Shown here: positions 35,703-45,959 of the stretch, in pieces | Numbering within the stretch: position 1 is the stretch's first letter | Layout of the letters: every line of letters starts with the position of its first letter | From: Candidatus Accumulibacter regalis | GTDB lineage: Bacteria > Pseudomonadota > Gammaproteobacteria > Burkholderiales > Rhodocyclaceae | DNA: 64,000 nucleotides | Reading direction: 5' to 3' | Assembly: GCA_000585075.1 (NCBI GenBank) | Contig: JEMY01000024.1 | Location: 60,940 to 124,939 of the forward strand | Made by a program: the position numbers and the translations under genes | Notes under the pieces: model-generated | Databases searched by the model: none | What the model was told of the DNA's origin: nothing | Seen by the model: the letters and a program-made list of their open reading frames with translations, nothing else

Positions 35703-36833
35703 TCAGTAGAGGTAGGAGAGCAGGCTCATCAGCCGAATGTAGGCCGCGCCGAGCAGGTTCATGATGACGTTGTCACCGCTGTAGACCATCACCTCGGCCT
35801 GCCCGCCGGGGCGAACCCGGCCCAGCCGTGCCGCTTCGCCGGCGTCGAACTCGATCGCCACCGGGAAGCGCTGCGCCTGGCGCAGCCAGTCGCGGCTGTT
35901 CTCGATCGTCGGCAGCGTCCCCGTAGGCGCCTGCTGGCCCGAGCTGACGCCGCCGCCGACACTACGGACGCGGCCCTTGAGCACCTCGCCGGGGAGCACG
36001 TCGAGCACGATCGCCACCGCGTCGCCGGGATCGATGTTGCCGAGATTGTTCTCGGTCATGTCGGCACTGATCCACAGGTCGTGGTTGGCGATCAGGGTCA
36101 TCGCCGGCGCACCTGCCTGGGCGAAATGGCCGACATCCGTGCGCAGGTCGGTGACCGTGCCGCGGGCCGGGGCGAGCACTTTCGTGCGCGCCAGGTCGAG
36201 CTCGGCCTTTTCAACCGCCGAGCGTGCGCTGCGCAACTGGGCGTTACCCTCGCCGCTCTCGCCGAGCGCTTCCTGAGCCTTGCGCAGCTCCGCTTCGGCG
36301 GCCTTTGCCCGACTGCGTGCCTCGACCCCCGTCGCCTGTGCGACTTCGAGTCGGCGCACCGATATCGCGCCCGGGTCTTCGGCGTAGAGCGCCTCGTGCC
36401 GTGCGGCATCCTTTTCCGCCTTGACTTGATTGGCCTGCGCCGCCTGCAGCGAGGCGCGCGCCGCGTCCACCCCCGCCACCGCGGCATTGACCGAACTGCG
36501 CACCGATTCCAAGTCCGAGCGGCTGCGCTGCAACGCGATCCGGTATTGCTCCGGATCGATGTCGAACAGCGGTTGGCCGGGCTGCACCTCGTCATTATTC
36601 CGCACATGTACCGCCAGCACCTTGCCTGCCACCTCGGCGGCGACAGGCACGACGAAGGCCTGCACGCGCGCCTGCGTGGTATGCGGCGTCAGCCGGTCGG
36701 CGACGAAGTACCAGAGCAGGCTGCCGGCGATCAGCGCCAGCACGACGCTCGCGCCGACCCGCGTCGCCTTGCCCGGTTGCGCTTCGGCGTCGGTCGCGGG
36801 CGACGGGTCCTGGCTGGGCGATTCGTCTGTCAT
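35703..36833 (-). CDS. HlyD/EmrA-type periplasmic adaptor (membrane fusion protein)
   Basis: The protein has 376 residues. A cytoplasmic tail is followed by one TM helix (VVLALIAGSLLWYFVA, about 28-44). The barrel/lipoyl half-motif VVPVAAEVAGKVLAVHVRNNDEVQPGQPLFDIDPEQYRIAL precedes a long alpha-hairpin rich in Ala/Glu, then the second lipoyl half (KVLAPARGTVTDLRTDVGHFAQAGAPAMTLI). It links the inner membrane pump to the outer membrane NodT-type duct. ATG 36833 overlaps the stop of the outer membrane gene (ATGA) and gives the expected N-terminus. Confidence 0.93.
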   Translation of the reverse strand: MTDESPSQDPSPATDAEAQPGKATRVGASVVLALIAGSLLWYFVADRLTPHTTQARVQAFVVPVAAEVAGKVLAVHVRNNDEVQPGQPLFDIDPEQYRIALQRSRSDLESVRSSVNAAVAGVDAARASLQAAQANQVKAEKDAARHEALYAEDPGAISVRRLEVAQATGVEARSRAKAAEAELRKAQEALGESGEGNAQLRSARSAVEKAELDLARTKVLAPARGTVTDLRTDVGHFAQAGAPAMTLIANHDLWISADMTENNLGNIDPGDAVAIVLDVLPGEVLKGRVRSVGGGVSSGQQAPTGTLPTIENSRDWLRQAQRFPVAIEFDAGEAARLGRVRPGGQAEVMVYSGDNVIMNLLGAAYIRLMSLLSYLY

Positions 36834-38395
36834 CGTTCTTCCCTCTCCGGTGTGATCTGCGGCGGGGCGGCATCGGGTGGCGGCAGCGGCGCCGCCAGCA
36901 GGTCGTGCCACTCGCTGCGCTCGGCCATCGTCCCGCGCGTCGCGTCATCGACCAGTGGCCGGCTGCGCGCCTGCTGCCAGCCACCGCCCATCGCCTTGTA
37001 TAGCGTGACCAGACTCTGTGCGACATTGCCCATGGCGTTGATCTGCCGCTCCTGCTGGCTGAACAGCGCGCGCTGCGAATCGAGGACGCGCTCGAAGCCG
37101 GCCATTCCCTCGCGGTACTGGAGAGTGGCAATATCGAGCGAGCGCCGCGCCGCCTTGACCGCCTCCTCGAGTAGGGGCACCTGGTCGCGGTTGGCGACGA
37201 AGCCGGCGGCGGCGTCATCGACTTCGCGCGCCGCCGCGAGCACCGTCCCCTGGTACTGCTCGTAGAGTGCCTGGAAGCGAGCGTCCTGGACCAGCACCTC
37301 GTTGCTCAGGCGGCCGTGATCGAAAACGTTCCACAGCAGGCTCGGGCCTATTCCCCAGGCGAGCGTGCGCGGCGCGCCGGACAGCGACGTCGCCGAAACG
37401 CCGAGCGATCCCACCAGCGCGATCGACGGGTAGAGAGTGGCGACGCTGACGCCGATCAACGCCGACTGCGCCGCCAGCTGCATCTCCGCTGCGCGCACGT
37501 CAGGGCGGCGGCGCAGCATCCCGGCCGGCATGTCGGCGACGACGGCGATCCCGGCCTGCGGGATGCGTTCCCGGCCCTCCGCCATTTCCGGCAGTGGGCC
37601 CGGCGGGCGGGCGAGCAGCACGGAGAGTGCGTTTTGCGTCTGGCGCAGGCTGCCCTCCAGTTGCGGGATGGAGGCAAGCGTGCTCAGGTACTGCGACTTC
37701 GCCTGCTGCACGTCGAGTTCGGAATCGGTTCCGTGCTTGAACAGCCGCTCGGTGATCTCCAGGCTGCGCTTCTGCAGCGCAGCGTTCTCGCGTGCGATCG
37801 TCAGGCGCAACTCGAGGGTGCGGATCGCGGCGTAGTATGAGGCCGTCTGTGCTGCCACCAGAACCTGTAGGTCGTCATACTGGGCGATGCTGGCGAAGTA
37901 GGCGGCATCGGCCGCTTCGATGCCGCGCCGGAATCTCCCCCAGAAATCGATTTCCCAGCCAACGCCGACACCGATGCTGTACGCCGTCAGCACGGTGTCC
38001 GGCCCGCTGCTCGCCTCGGTTCCAGTGCGCAGCACGGTGCCGGTCAGCTGCTGCTGTTGTGGATAGAGAAGGCTACCGGCGATAGCCAGTTGCGCGCGCG
38101 CCTCGAGGATGCGCATGCCGGCTGTGCGCGCGCTCGGGTTGGCGCGCTGCGCCTCGGCGACGAGCGCGTCAAGCACTGGGTCGTCGAAATTGCGCCACCA
38201 TTCATCGCCCGCCGCACGCGGACGCTCGCGCTTTTCCGCCGTCAGCGTCGCCAGCGAACCGCCCGACCAGCCGGCCAGCGCCGGCACCTCGGGCCGCTTG
38301 AAGTCGGGCCCGACCGCTGCGCAGCCGCCGAGCAACAGCGCGGCGGCAAGGGCGGGCAGGCGCGGACCGGTCGTGCCGGCCAAGCACCGCCGCAT
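36830..38395 (-). CDS. NodT/OprM-family outer membrane efflux lipoprotein
   Basis: The protein has 521 residues. The N-terminus is a lipoprotein signal (LPALAAALLLGGC, lipid-modified C25), then AVGPDFKRPEVPALAGW, the family hallmark. Two outer membrane efflux repeats follow, with YSIGVGVGWEIDFWGRFRRGIEAADAAYFAS and WGIGPSLLWNVFDHGRLSNEVLVQ, and the phrase GMLRRRPDVRAAEMQLAA typical of NodT proteins. It forms the outer membrane channel of a tripartite pump. ATG 38395 lies five bases after the AI-2E gene stop. A C-terminal Pro-rich extension reaches past the usual end. Confidence 0.95.
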   Translation of the reverse strand: MRRCLAGTTGPRLPALAAALLLGGCAAVGPDFKRPEVPALAGWSGGSLATLTAEKRERPRAAGDEWWRNFDDPVLDALVAEAQRANPSARTAGMRILEARAQLAIAGSLLYPQQQQLTGTVLRTGTEASSGPDTVLTAYSIGVGVGWEIDFWGRFRRGIEAADAAYFASIAQYDDLQVLVAAQTASYYAAIRTLELRLTIARENAALQKRSLEITERLFKHGTDSELDVQQAKSQYLSTLASIPQLEGSLRQTQNALSVLLARPPGPLPEMAEGRERIPQAGIAVVADMPAGMLRRRPDVRAAEMQLAAQSALIGVSVATLYPSIALVGSLGVSATSLSGAPRTLAWGIGPSLLWNVFDHGRLSNEVLVQDARFQALYEQYQGTVLAAAREVDDAAAGFVANRDQVPLLEEAVKAARRSLDIATLQYREGMAGFERVLDSQRALFSQQERQINAMGNVAQSLVTLYKAMGGGWQQARSRPLVDDATRGTMAERSEWHDLLAAPLPPPDAAPPQITPEREER

Positions 38396-38399
38396 CGGC

Positions 38400-39536
38400 T
38401 CAGGCGGCGGTGGGGGATGAGTCGTTGGCGGCGGCGTGTGGCCGTGTCCGTTCCGGGTTGTCTGCCACCCAGCGCATGAAGATCTGGTAGCCCAGCGCCA
38501 GCAGCGTCGCGCCGATGAACATGCCGAGGATACCGGTCGTCGCCATGCCACCGAGCGCGCCGATCAGGATCACCGGCATCGGCGCATCGACGCCACGGCC
38601 GAGCATCAGCGGTTTGAGAACGTTGTCGGCCATGCCGCCGACGAACAACAGTACGGAGTAGGCGGCGGCAGCGACCGTACCGTAGTCACCGCTCGCCCAG
38701 ATCCAGCCGATCACCGGCAGCGTGACGAGCAGCGCCGGCAACTGCGCGATGCCGAGCACAAGGATGACCACGGCCAGCACGCCGGCGAACGGGACGCCGG
38801 CGACCATCAGCGAGACGCCGATGATCAGCGCCTGGATACAGGCGATGCCGATGACGCCCGAGGCGACGGCACGCACCGTCGCCGTCGACAGCGCGGTGAA
38901 CTCCTTGCCGCGGGCCAGCCCGGCGATACGTTCGAAGATCTCCAGCATCGCCTTGGCACCCGCTTCGCCCCAGGCCATCATGATGCCGGCGATGATGAAC
39001 GAGAATATGAACATCAGCAGGCTGCCGCCGAGGCCGGCGACCATGCCCAGCGCCTTGGTCGCCAGTTCGCCGATCTTGGGCTGCATGGTCTTGACCAGTG
39101 CCGGCAGGTCAGCGTGCGCCTGCGACCAGAGCGCATGCGCCTTCTCGCCCACCAACGGCCAGGAGGCCACCCTGTCGGACGGCGCCGGCACCTGGAGCGT
39201 GTTGTCGCGCACGCTGTGGACCAGGCCTTGGACCGAATCGCCGAACTGGCTGGCCAGCATGATCGTTGGCGTGATGATGACGGCGACGGCGAGCAGCACG
39301 ATCAGCGTCGACGCGAGCCCCTGCCTGCCGCCGATTCGGGCGGCGAGCATCTGGTGCAGCGGGTAGATCGTGATCGCCAGGATCAGCGCCCACAGCATCA
39401 TCGTCATGAATGGCGAGAAGATCTTGTAGCACAGCAATACCAGCGCCAGCACCAGGGCGGCACGGATGAAGACGTCGAGCAGGCGACGTGACAGACGGTC
39501 TTCCAGTTCGTGGTCGGGTTCGCGGGGGGCGGTCAT
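38400..39536 (-). CDS. AI-2E family transporter (PerM/YdiK-like)
   Basis: The protein has 378 residues and seven or eight TM helices. It has the family patterns WALILAITIYPLHQML, LVGEKAHALW, a helical bundle in the middle, and GVPFAGVLAVVILVLGIAQLPALLVTLPVIGWIW, DNVLKPLMLGRGVDAPMPVILIGALGGM. AI-2E is a misnomer for most members; some are Na+(Li+)/H+ antiporters or efflux proteins. AAGGA lies before ATG 39536. It heads the operon of efflux and channel genes. An inverted repeat CACCAC/GTGGTG (39591-39607) lies 55 bases upstream. Confidence 0.92.
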   Translation of the reverse strand: MTAPREPDHELEDRLSRRLLDVFIRAALVLALVLLCYKIFSPFMTMMLWALILAITIYPLHQMLAARIGGRQGLASTLIVLLAVAVIITPTIMLASQFGDSVQGLVHSVRDNTLQVPAPSDRVASWPLVGEKAHALWSQAHADLPALVKTMQPKIGELATKALGMVAGLGGSLLMFIFSFIIAGIMMAWGEAGAKAMLEIFERIAGLARGKEFTALSTATVRAVASGVIGIACIQALIIGVSLMVAGVPFAGVLAVVILVLGIAQLPALLVTLPVIGWIWASGDYGTVAAAAYSVLLFVGGMADNVLKPLMLGRGVDAPMPVILIGALGGMATTGILGMFIGATLLALGYQIFMRWVADNPERTRPHAAANDSSPTAA

Positions 39537-39923
39537 CGGGGTTTTCCTTCTCTGCGGCGGTGAACGGGACCGGCAACGCTGATGGCGGCACACCACCCCA
39601 TGTGGTGGCGGCGTGAATGTAGCACACCGCGGCGCCGCGAGCAGCCGTCAATGGCCGATCCCGTGCCGGCATGCATCGCCACTTGCCGAAGAGCCCTCCC
39701 GTATGGCACCCGTGCGCACGAAGTGACGAAACGCCAGCTGGACGCGACGACCTTGTTGCATTGGCGTATTCGAAGAGAGACCGGACTGCTCGGCGACATG
39801 CCGGAAACGGGGGGAAAATCCGGGCCCGACGAACCTCTTGCGCAGGTAGACGGTCGGAGTGCGTTCCGCCGCTGGCGGGAGCTTGCAGCGCCCCGCCGAA
39901 GGCTAGCCCTTACTTGGCGGGCG
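39537..39923. other. intergenic region between DUF2242 gene and efflux operon
   Basis: This 387-base gap carries no convincing gene; the ORFs crossing it continue antisense into neighbours. It includes the inverted repeat CACCAC-cccat-GTGGTG (39591-39607) near the start of the efflux operon and an imperfect CCCGCC/GGCGGG dyad next to the DUF2242 stop. It must hold the promoter of the efflux operon, but I see no good -35/-10 pair. Confidence 0.4.
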
Positions 39924-40523
39924 CTACCGCTCGCCAGACAGCCCCCGCAGATTGTGCTCCATCAGCGAGAAAAAGCGCTCGTAGAAACGCCCGGCGGGGA
40001 TCGTTTCACTGCCCACCTTGACCAGCGAGTCACCGGACGCCGTGAGCGGGATCGACAGCGAGCCGATCGCCGCAAGGCCGACGCTCGCCGAGTTCGGGTT
40101 CTTCTTGAGCGTGTAACGGTCCTGCACCGCGCTCACGTACGCCGTCGCCAGCTTGCCGCCCGTGCCCACCGGGGCGCAGACGACGTTGAAGACGATCTGC
40201 ACATGCACCTCGCCCTCGGGCTGGAAGCTCTTGCTGCCGCTGACGAAATCGTGCACCTGCGTGGTCAGCCGGTAGCCCTGGCTAAGCAACGCGCGGCGCG
40301 CCGCTTCACAGGTTTCTTCGACGCTGGCGTCGAAGAGCCGCGAGAAGGTCTCGTCGGGTTCGAAACCTTCCTTCTGGTAAACGGCAATGCGGCTCGGCTC
40401 GGTCGTGCAGGCGGCCAGCAGAGCGAGCAACGCCATCACGGCCAGTCCTTGGCGAACCCGGGATGGCCGGCGGCACTTTTCCAGCCCGGGTGGTTGTTGC
40501 GAGGATTTCCTGCAAGTAGGCAT
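39924..40523 (-). CDS. DUF2242 lipoprotein
   Basis: The protein has 199 residues. A lipoprotein signal (AVMALLALLAAC, lipidated Cys at 39) is followed by TTEPSRIAVYQKEGFEPDETFSRLFDASVEETCEAARRALLSQGY, which is the DUF2242 pattern, then SKSFQPEGEVHVQIVFNVVCAP. Function unknown; the family is restricted mainly to betaproteobacteria. ATG 40523 is chosen because GGAG lies seven or eight bases before it; ATG 40529 two codons earlier is also possible. An N-terminal extension before the hydrophobic core is long for a lipoprotein, so the true start may be the Met at residue 30. Confidence 0.82.
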   Translation of the reverse strand: MPTCRKSSQQPPGLEKCRRPSRVRQGLAVMALLALLAACTTEPSRIAVYQKEGFEPDETFSRLFDASVEETCEAARRALLSQGYRLTTQVHDFVSGSKSFQPEGEVHVQIVFNVVCAPVGTGGKLATAYVSAVQDRYTLKKNPNSASVGLAAIGSLSIPLTASGDSLVKVGSETIPAGRFYERFFSLMEHNLRGLSGER

Positions 40524-40695
40524 CGCCATTCTCCGGTCGGCGGTAGTGCAAACAGCACATTATTCCAAAGCAATTCGGCGCCAGACTGCCGGCACATGGC
40601 GATGAACAGTACGCGCGCTGCGCGCAATTCGACCTCCTGCAAACCCCGCTCCCGCCATGATAGCCGACGCGCCACTGGATTCTCGCCCCACCGTC

Positions 40696-41382
40696 TCAGG
40701 CACGCGTTCGATAGGGCTCCTCGAAGTCCAGGAAGTCGTGCTCGGCCAGCGCATCGGTGGTCCAGGCGACGACAGCGGGGAGCGCCTGCACCTGCTCGAC
40801 ATAATCGTCGATCACCGGCGGAAGCGGTACGCCGTAGGTCACCAGCCGCTTGACCACCGGTGCGAAGAAGGCATCCGCGATGGTGAACCCGCCGAACAGC
40901 AGCGGACCACCATGTGCAGCCAGCAGTTCGCTCCACATTTGCACGAGTCGATCGACATCGCCTTGCACGTCCGCCTGCTCACGCAGAATGCGCTGCCCCA
41001 CCTCGGGCAGGCCGGCCTCGATATTCATCGGGAAGTGGCTGCGCAAGGCGCCGAAACCGGCGTGCATCTCGGCACAGACACTGCGGGCGCGGGCGCGCGC
41101 CTGCCGATCGGCGGGCCACAGCTGCCGATCGGGATACTTCTCGGCGACGTACTCGGCGATCGCCAGCGTGTCCCAGACGGCAAAACCTTCATCCACCAGC
41201 ACCGGCACGCGTCCGGCCGGACTGTGAAGGGCGAGTTCGGTCTTGAAGCGGGAGTCGGGCGTGAAGGAATCGAAGCGAAGCATCACTTCTTCGAACGGAA
41301 TCTCCGCCTGGCGCAGCAGCACCCACGGGCGCATCGACCAGGACGAGTAGTTCTTGTTGCCGATAAAGAGCTGCATGGACAT
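40696..41382 (-). CDS. glutathione S-transferase family protein
   Basis: The protein has 228 residues. MQLFIGNKNYSSWSMRPWVLLRQAEIPFEEVML is the thioredoxin-like GST N-domain with its conserved Ser-Trp-Ser motif; GRVPVLVDEGFAVWDTLAIAEYVAEKYP holds the cis-Pro and the glutathione-binding D-S/T region. The C-terminal all-helical domain follows. The substrate is unknown; the group is close to maleylacetoacetate isomerase-like and stringent-starvation-like GSTs. AAAGGA precedes ATG 41382. It follows gad by 70 bases on the same strand. Confidence 0.92.
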   Translation of the reverse strand: MSMQLFIGNKNYSSWSMRPWVLLRQAEIPFEEVMLRFDSFTPDSRFKTELALHSPAGRVPVLVDEGFAVWDTLAIAEYVAEKYPDRQLWPADRQARARARSVCAEMHAGFGALRSHFPMNIEAGLPEVGQRILREQADVQGDVDRLVQMWSELLAAHGGPLLFGGFTIADAFFAPVVKRLVTYGVPLPPVIDDYVEQVQALPAVVAWTTDALAEHDFLDFEEPYRTRA

Positions 41383-41451
41383 GGGTAAGATCCTTTCATT
41401 GACATGACGATCATGAACGGCGGCCGACACCGGGGGCGAAGCGCGCCTTGC

Positions 41452-42849
41452 TCAGTGATGGAATCCCGACGCCTCGGCGGCGCTCATTGGCGTCGGCAGC
41501 CGGTGTTTGCCGAAGTAATCGATGGCCCGCTGGATGTCCTCCACCAGCAGCGTCGCCAGATCGCGGCTGACGCCGTGACGGACGAGAATCCGCTGGATCA
41601 CCAGATCCTGACGATTGGCCGGCAGCGCGTACGCGGGCACCTGCCAGCCACGACTGCGCAGGCGATCGGCCAAATCGTAGAGACTGAAGCCCGGATCGAC
41701 GCCTTCCTTCATCCTCCAGCACAGGGCCGGAATTCCTGCGCCGCGATCACCGCCGTAGATGACCTCGAAAGGCCCTAGTTTGGCGATCCTGGCCGCCAGA
41801 TAGGTGGCCGTTTCGTAGCAGGCGTTGTGAACCTTGCCGTAGCCCTCCCGGCCGAGACGGAGAAAGTTGTAGTACTGGCAAACGACCTGCCCGCCCGGCC
41901 GCGAGAAGTTCAGGGCGATGTCGCGCATGTTGCCGCCCAGGTAGTTCACCCAGAACACCATTTCCTCGGGCAGGTCCGTGGCTTCGCGCCAGATGATCCA
42001 GCCGACACCGAGCGGCGACAGTCCGAATTTGTGGCCCGAGGTGTTGATCGACCTGACGCGAGGGAGGCGGAAGTCCCAGACCAGATCCGGCGCGCAAAAG
42101 GGCGCGAGAAAACCACCGCTGGCTGCGTCCACATGCATTGGGATGTCCAGGCCCTGCTCCTTCTCCAGCTCGTCGAGCGCGTCGGCAACCGCCTGCACCG
42201 GTTCGTACTGGCAGGTGAAGGTCACCCCCAGGGTGGGCACGACGCCGATGGTGTTCTCGTCACAGCGCGCGAGCACTTCGTCGGCAGTCATCAGCAGGCG
42301 GTCGCCGTCCAGGGGAATCTCGCGCAGCTCGATGTCCCAGTAGCGAGCGAACTTGTGCCAGCAGATCTGGACCGGCCCGGTGATCAGATTCGGCTTGTCG
42401 ATCGCCTTGCCCGCCGCTCTGCGTTTGCTCTCCCAGCGCCGCTTCATGGCCATTCCGCCAAGCATCGCCGCTTCGCTCGAACCGGTCGTCGAGCAGCCGA
42501 CGGTATTCGCCGCCGCCGGCGAGTTCCAGAGGTCGGCGAGCATGTGCACGCAGCGCGCCTCGATTTCGGCGGTCTGCGGATACTCGTCCTTGTCGACCAT
42601 GTTCTTGTCCATGCACTCGTCCATCAGCTGATGGACTTCGGGCTCGGCCCAGGTCTGGCAGAAGGTCGCCAGATTCTGTCGCGCGTTGCCGTCGAGCATC
42701 AGCTCGTCATGGACCACCGAGTAGGCATGGCGGGGATCGTGTTCCACCGCCGGGAAGCGGTACTTCGGCATGCTGACCGACAGGTCGGCCGAGGCGTAGA
42801 CCTCGTCTTCGAGTTTCTCGCGAACGCTTTCTTTCTCGTGTAGGGGCAT
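41452..42849 (-). CDS. gadB: glutamate decarboxylase
   Basis: A 465-residue PLP enzyme, like E. coli GadB (466). The PLP Lys is at 274 in [47 protein letters not shown] and [23 protein letters not shown] are all typical. It turns L-glutamate into GABA and CO2, consuming a proton, so it serves acid resistance or GABA metabolism. The C-terminus ends with a His-His, as in the pH-sensing tail of GadB (His465). AGGAAAGC before ATG 42849 is close to the start. No gadC antiporter gene is present in the window. Confidence 0.95.
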   Translation of the reverse strand: MPLHEKESVREKLEDEVYASADLSVSMPKYRFPAVEHDPRHAYSVVHDELMLDGNARQNLATFCQTWAEPEVHQLMDECMDKNMVDKDEYPQTAEIEARCVHMLADLWNSPAAANTVGCSTTGSSEAAMLGGMAMKRRWESKRRAAGKAIDKPNLITGPVQICWHKFARYWDIELREIPLDGDRLLMTADEVLARCDENTIGVVPTLGVTFTCQYEPVQAVADALDELEKEQGLDIPMHVDAASGGFLAPFCAPDLVWDFRLPRVRSINTSGHKFGLSPLGVGWIIWREATDLPEEMVFWVNYLGGNMRDIALNFSRPGGQVVCQYYNFLRLGREGYGKVHNACYETATYLAARIAKLGPFEVIYGGDRGAGIPALCWRMKEGVDPGFSLYDLADRLRSRGWQVPAYALPANRQDLVIQRILVRHGVSRDLATLLVEDIQRAIDYFGKHRLPTPMSAAEASGFHH

Positions 42850-42967
42850 GCTTTCCTGCCTTTCGCGGTTGGTGAAGCGGGTTGTCAAGAGACGAAAAAG
42901 CGGTCGTTCTCCGCGGCGATCGCCGGCCAGCGGCAGACAGGGCGCTGCCGCGACCGCCGGGCCGGAT

Positions 42968-45727
42968 TCAGTGTGCCTGGTCCCAGTTCGCGCCGACGCC
43001 GACGTCGACCAGCAGCGGCACGCGCAGTTTCGCCCAGTCGGTCATCAACCGCGGCAGCTCGCCGCGCACGCGCGCGAGTTCGCCGTCGGGGACTTCGAGA
43101 ACCAGCTCGTCATGCACCTGCAGCAGCAGGCGCGAGTGCAGCCGCTCGGCGTCGAGCCAGCCCTGGACGACGATCATCGCCGACTTGATCAGGTCCGCCG
43201 CCGATCCCTGCATGGGCGCGTTGATCGCCGCCCGCTCGGCGCCCTGGCGCCGAGCGGCCTGACTGGAACGAATTTCCGGGAGCCACAGCCGACGCCCGAA
43301 AACGGTGTCCACGTAGCCCTGCGTTCTGGCCATCTCGCGCGTTCTCGCCATGTAGCTGGCGACCCCCGGGTAACGCGCGAAATAGCGCTCGATGTACGCT
43401 TGCGCGGCGCTGCGTTCGAGGTCCAGCTGGCGCGCCAGTCCGAAGGCGCTCATGCCGTAGATCAGGCCGAAGTTGATGACCTTGGCAACGCGCCGCTGAT
43501 CGGGGCCGACGTCGCTCGAGGCGACGCCGAAAATCTCGGCGGCGGTTGCCCGGTGCACGTCTTCCCCCCGCGCAAAGGCTTCCAGCAGGCGCGGGTCCTG
43601 CGAGAGATGAGCCATGATGCGCAGCTCGATTTGCGAATAGTCGGCCGAGACGATCGAACTGCCGGCCGGGGCAATGAACGCCGCGCGGATACGCCTCCCT
43701 TCGGGGGTGCGCACGGGAATGTTCTGCAGGTTGGGATCGCTCGACGCCAGCCGACCGGTGACCGCCACCGCCTGCGCGTAACTGGTATGCACGCGCCCGG
43801 TCTGGGCATTGACCATTTTCGGCAGCTTGTCGGTATAGGTGCCCTTGAGCTTGGCCAGCTGTCGCGACTCGAGAAGGATCTTCGGCAGCGGATAGTCGAG
43901 CGCCAGCTCGGAGAGCACCTCTTCGTCGGTCGACGGCGTACCCGACGGCGTTTTCTTCTTCACTGGCAGTCCCAGCGTACCGAAGAGGATTTCAGCCAGC
44001 TGCTTGGGCGAGTTCACATTGAACGGCTGCCCGGCCGCCGCGTGCGCCTGCGCTTCCAGCTCGAGCAAGCGCCTGCCGATCTCGCCACTCTGCGCGGCGA
44101 GCAAATGCGCATCGATCAGCACGCCAGTCCGCTCCATGCGGAACAGGATGTCGCGCACCGGCATTTCGATCGTCGCGTAGACGCGCGCCAGACCGGCATC
44201 GGCGGTGATCTGCGGATGCAGCCGGGCGTGCAGGCGCAGGCACAGATCGGCGTCCTCGGCAGCGTATTCGGCCGCCTGCTCGATGGCCACCTGGGCAAAG
44301 CTGATCTGCCTGGCGCCCTTGCCGCACAGCTCCTCGTAGGGAATCGTCGCCAGCCCGAGATGGCGCGTCGCCAGGCGACCGAGGTCGTGGCCGCGGGCGC
44401 CGTCCTTGCCCGACTCGAGGACGTAGGATTGCAGCAGCGTATCGTGCGCGACGCCGGCCAGCGCGATGCCGTGGTTGGCCAGGACGTGCTGGTCGTACTT
44501 GAGATTCTGGCCGATCTTGGCGTGCGCAGCCGATTCCAGCCACGGCTTCAGACGCGCCAGGGTCGCCTCGCAGGGCAACTGGTCCGGCCCGCCGGGATAG
44601 TGATGGGCAAGCGGCAGGTACGCCGCCTCGCCTTCGGCGACGGCCAGCGAGACGCCGACGATGCGCGCTGCGAAAGGGTCCAGGCTGGTCGTTTCGGTAT
44701 CCAGGGCGGTCAACGGGCTGGCGCTGATCTTCTCCAGCCAGCGTTCGAAGGCCGCCTCGTCGAGGATCGTTTCGTAGCCTGCACGGTGCGCGTCGTCGGC
44801 CAGCAGGTCCGGCTGCGCCGGCGGGGTCAGCGCCGGCGGCAGCGCCCTGCCCGCCGCCGCGCCGCCATCCGGCCCCTCCTGCACCTCACGCAACCAGGAG
44901 CGCATTTCGTAGCGGGCAAACAGCTCGGCCAGACGTTCCCGGTCAACCGGGCGTGGCCCGAGGTCAGTCAGCGCCAACGGCAGGTCGAGGTCGCAGCGAA
45001 CGGTGACCAGGCGCCGCGCCAGCGGCAGGAAGTCGAGCGCGCGGCGCAGGTTCTGGCCGACAACGCCACCGATATCGGCCGCGGCGGCAATGACGCCGTC
45101 GAGCGAGCCGTACTGGCCGAGCCACTTGACCGCCGTCTTGGCGCCGACCTTGTCGACGCCGGGGACGTTGTCGACGCTATCGCCGACCAGCGCCAGGTAA
45201 TCGACGATGCGCTCGGCGGGAACGCCGAACTTGGCGAGCACGCCGGCTTCGTCGAGCACCTCGTTGCTCATCGTGTTGACCAGCTGCACATGCGGACCGA
45301 CCAGTTGCGCCAGATCCTTGTCGCCGGTCGACACCACCACGGCGACGCCCTGCGCCGCCGCCTGCTGCGCCAGCGTGCCGATGACGTCGTCCGCCTCGAC
45401 CCCGTCGACGCTCAGTAGCGGCCAGCCGAGCGCGGCGATGGCGGCATGCAGGGGCTCGATCTGGCAGGCCATGTCGTCGGGCATCGGTGGCCGGTTGGCC
45501 TTGTACTGCGGGTACCAGTCGTCGCGGAAGGTCCGCCCCTTGGCGTCGAAGACACAGGCCTTGTAGGCGACGTCCGCGGCCTGGTAGTCGCTTTCCAGTC
45601 GGCGCAGCATGTTCAGCACGCCGTGCAGCGCACCGGTCGGCTCGCTGCGCGTCGTGCGCAGGTCGGGCATGGCGTGGAAGGCGCGGTAAAGGTAGGACGA
45701 TCCGTCGACCAGGAGCAGGGTGGGCAT
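42968..45727 (-). CDS. polA: DNA polymerase I
   Basis: The protein has 919 residues and all three activities. The 5'-3' exonuclease (1-290) has [16 protein letters not shown] and [13 protein letters not shown]. The 3'-5' exonuclease shows [10 protein letters not shown] with the metal-binding D and E intact and NLKYDQHVL, so proofreading should be active. The family A polymerase domain has [65 protein letters not shown] and the last VHDELVLEV. It repairs gaps and removes RNA primers. ATG 45727 gives the usual N-terminus. Confidence 0.98.
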   Translation of the reverse strand: MPTLLLVDGSSYLYRAFHAMPDLRTTRSEPTGALHGVLNMLRRLESDYQAADVAYKACVFDAKGRTFRDDWYPQYKANRPPMPDDMACQIEPLHAAIAALGWPLLSVDGVEADDVIGTLAQQAAAQGVAVVVSTGDKDLAQLVGPHVQLVNTMSNEVLDEAGVLAKFGVPAERIVDYLALVGDSVDNVPGVDKVGAKTAVKWLGQYGSLDGVIAAAADIGGVVGQNLRRALDFLPLARRLVTVRCDLDLPLALTDLGPRPVDRERLAELFARYEMRSWLREVQEGPDGGAAAGRALPPALTPPAQPDLLADDAHRAGYETILDEAAFERWLEKISASPLTALDTETTSLDPFAARIVGVSLAVAEGEAAYLPLAHHYPGGPDQLPCEATLARLKPWLESAAHAKIGQNLKYDQHVLANHGIALAGVAHDTLLQSYVLESGKDGARGHDLGRLATRHLGLATIPYEELCGKGARQISFAQVAIEQAAEYAAEDADLCLRLHARLHPQITADAGLARVYATIEMPVRDILFRMERTGVLIDAHLLAAQSGEIGRRLLELEAQAHAAAGQPFNVNSPKQLAEILFGTLGLPVKKKTPSGTPSTDEEVLSELALDYPLPKILLESRQLAKLKGTYTDKLPKMVNAQTGRVHTSYAQAVAVTGRLASSDPNLQNIPVRTPEGRRIRAAFIAPAGSSIVSADYSQIELRIMAHLSQDPRLLEAFARGEDVHRATAAEIFGVASSDVGPDQRRVAKVINFGLIYGMSAFGLARQLDLERSAAQAYIERYFARYPGVASYMARTREMARTQGYVDTVFGRRLWLPEIRSSQAARRQGAERAAINAPMQGSAADLIKSAMIVVQGWLDAERLHSRLLLQVHDELVLEVPDGELARVRGELPRLMTDWAKLRVPLLVDVGVGANWDQAH

Positions 45728-45959
45728 CAGCGGCGAGAGAGCGAAGCGAAAGGGAAGCAAGGCGCAGCGAGGAAAAATCGGCTCTCCGCAGCGCGATGGC
45801 TGCGGCAAATCGCTGGCCGGCGATCAAGTGCTGGCAAATCCGCAAGCATTATCGCAGACTTCCGCGCGGCCACCGCGATCAGCGCCGGTGACTTGCCAAT
45901 CTTGTACTGAGCACGACTTTGGCCGATGATGCTCACCGTTGGCTCAATCACTCGGAAAC

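Noticed and set aside
39622..39651. Promoter of the AI-2E operon using TTGACG at 39646-39651 (minus strand)
   Set aside because: The nearest -10-like TACATT gives a spacer of 24 bases, too long for a sigma-70 promoter.
39582..40853. 423-residue plus-strand ORF through the 39.5-39.9 kb gap
   Set aside because: It runs antisense through the DUF2242 lipoprotein gene and into the GST gene; the peptide has no domain-like region and no RBS.
42848..45418. 856-residue ORF on the plus strand
   Set aside because: It is entirely antisense to polA, whose protein matches its family from end to end. The translated product is Arg/Gln/His-rich and low in complexity, as expected from GC-rich shadow frames.
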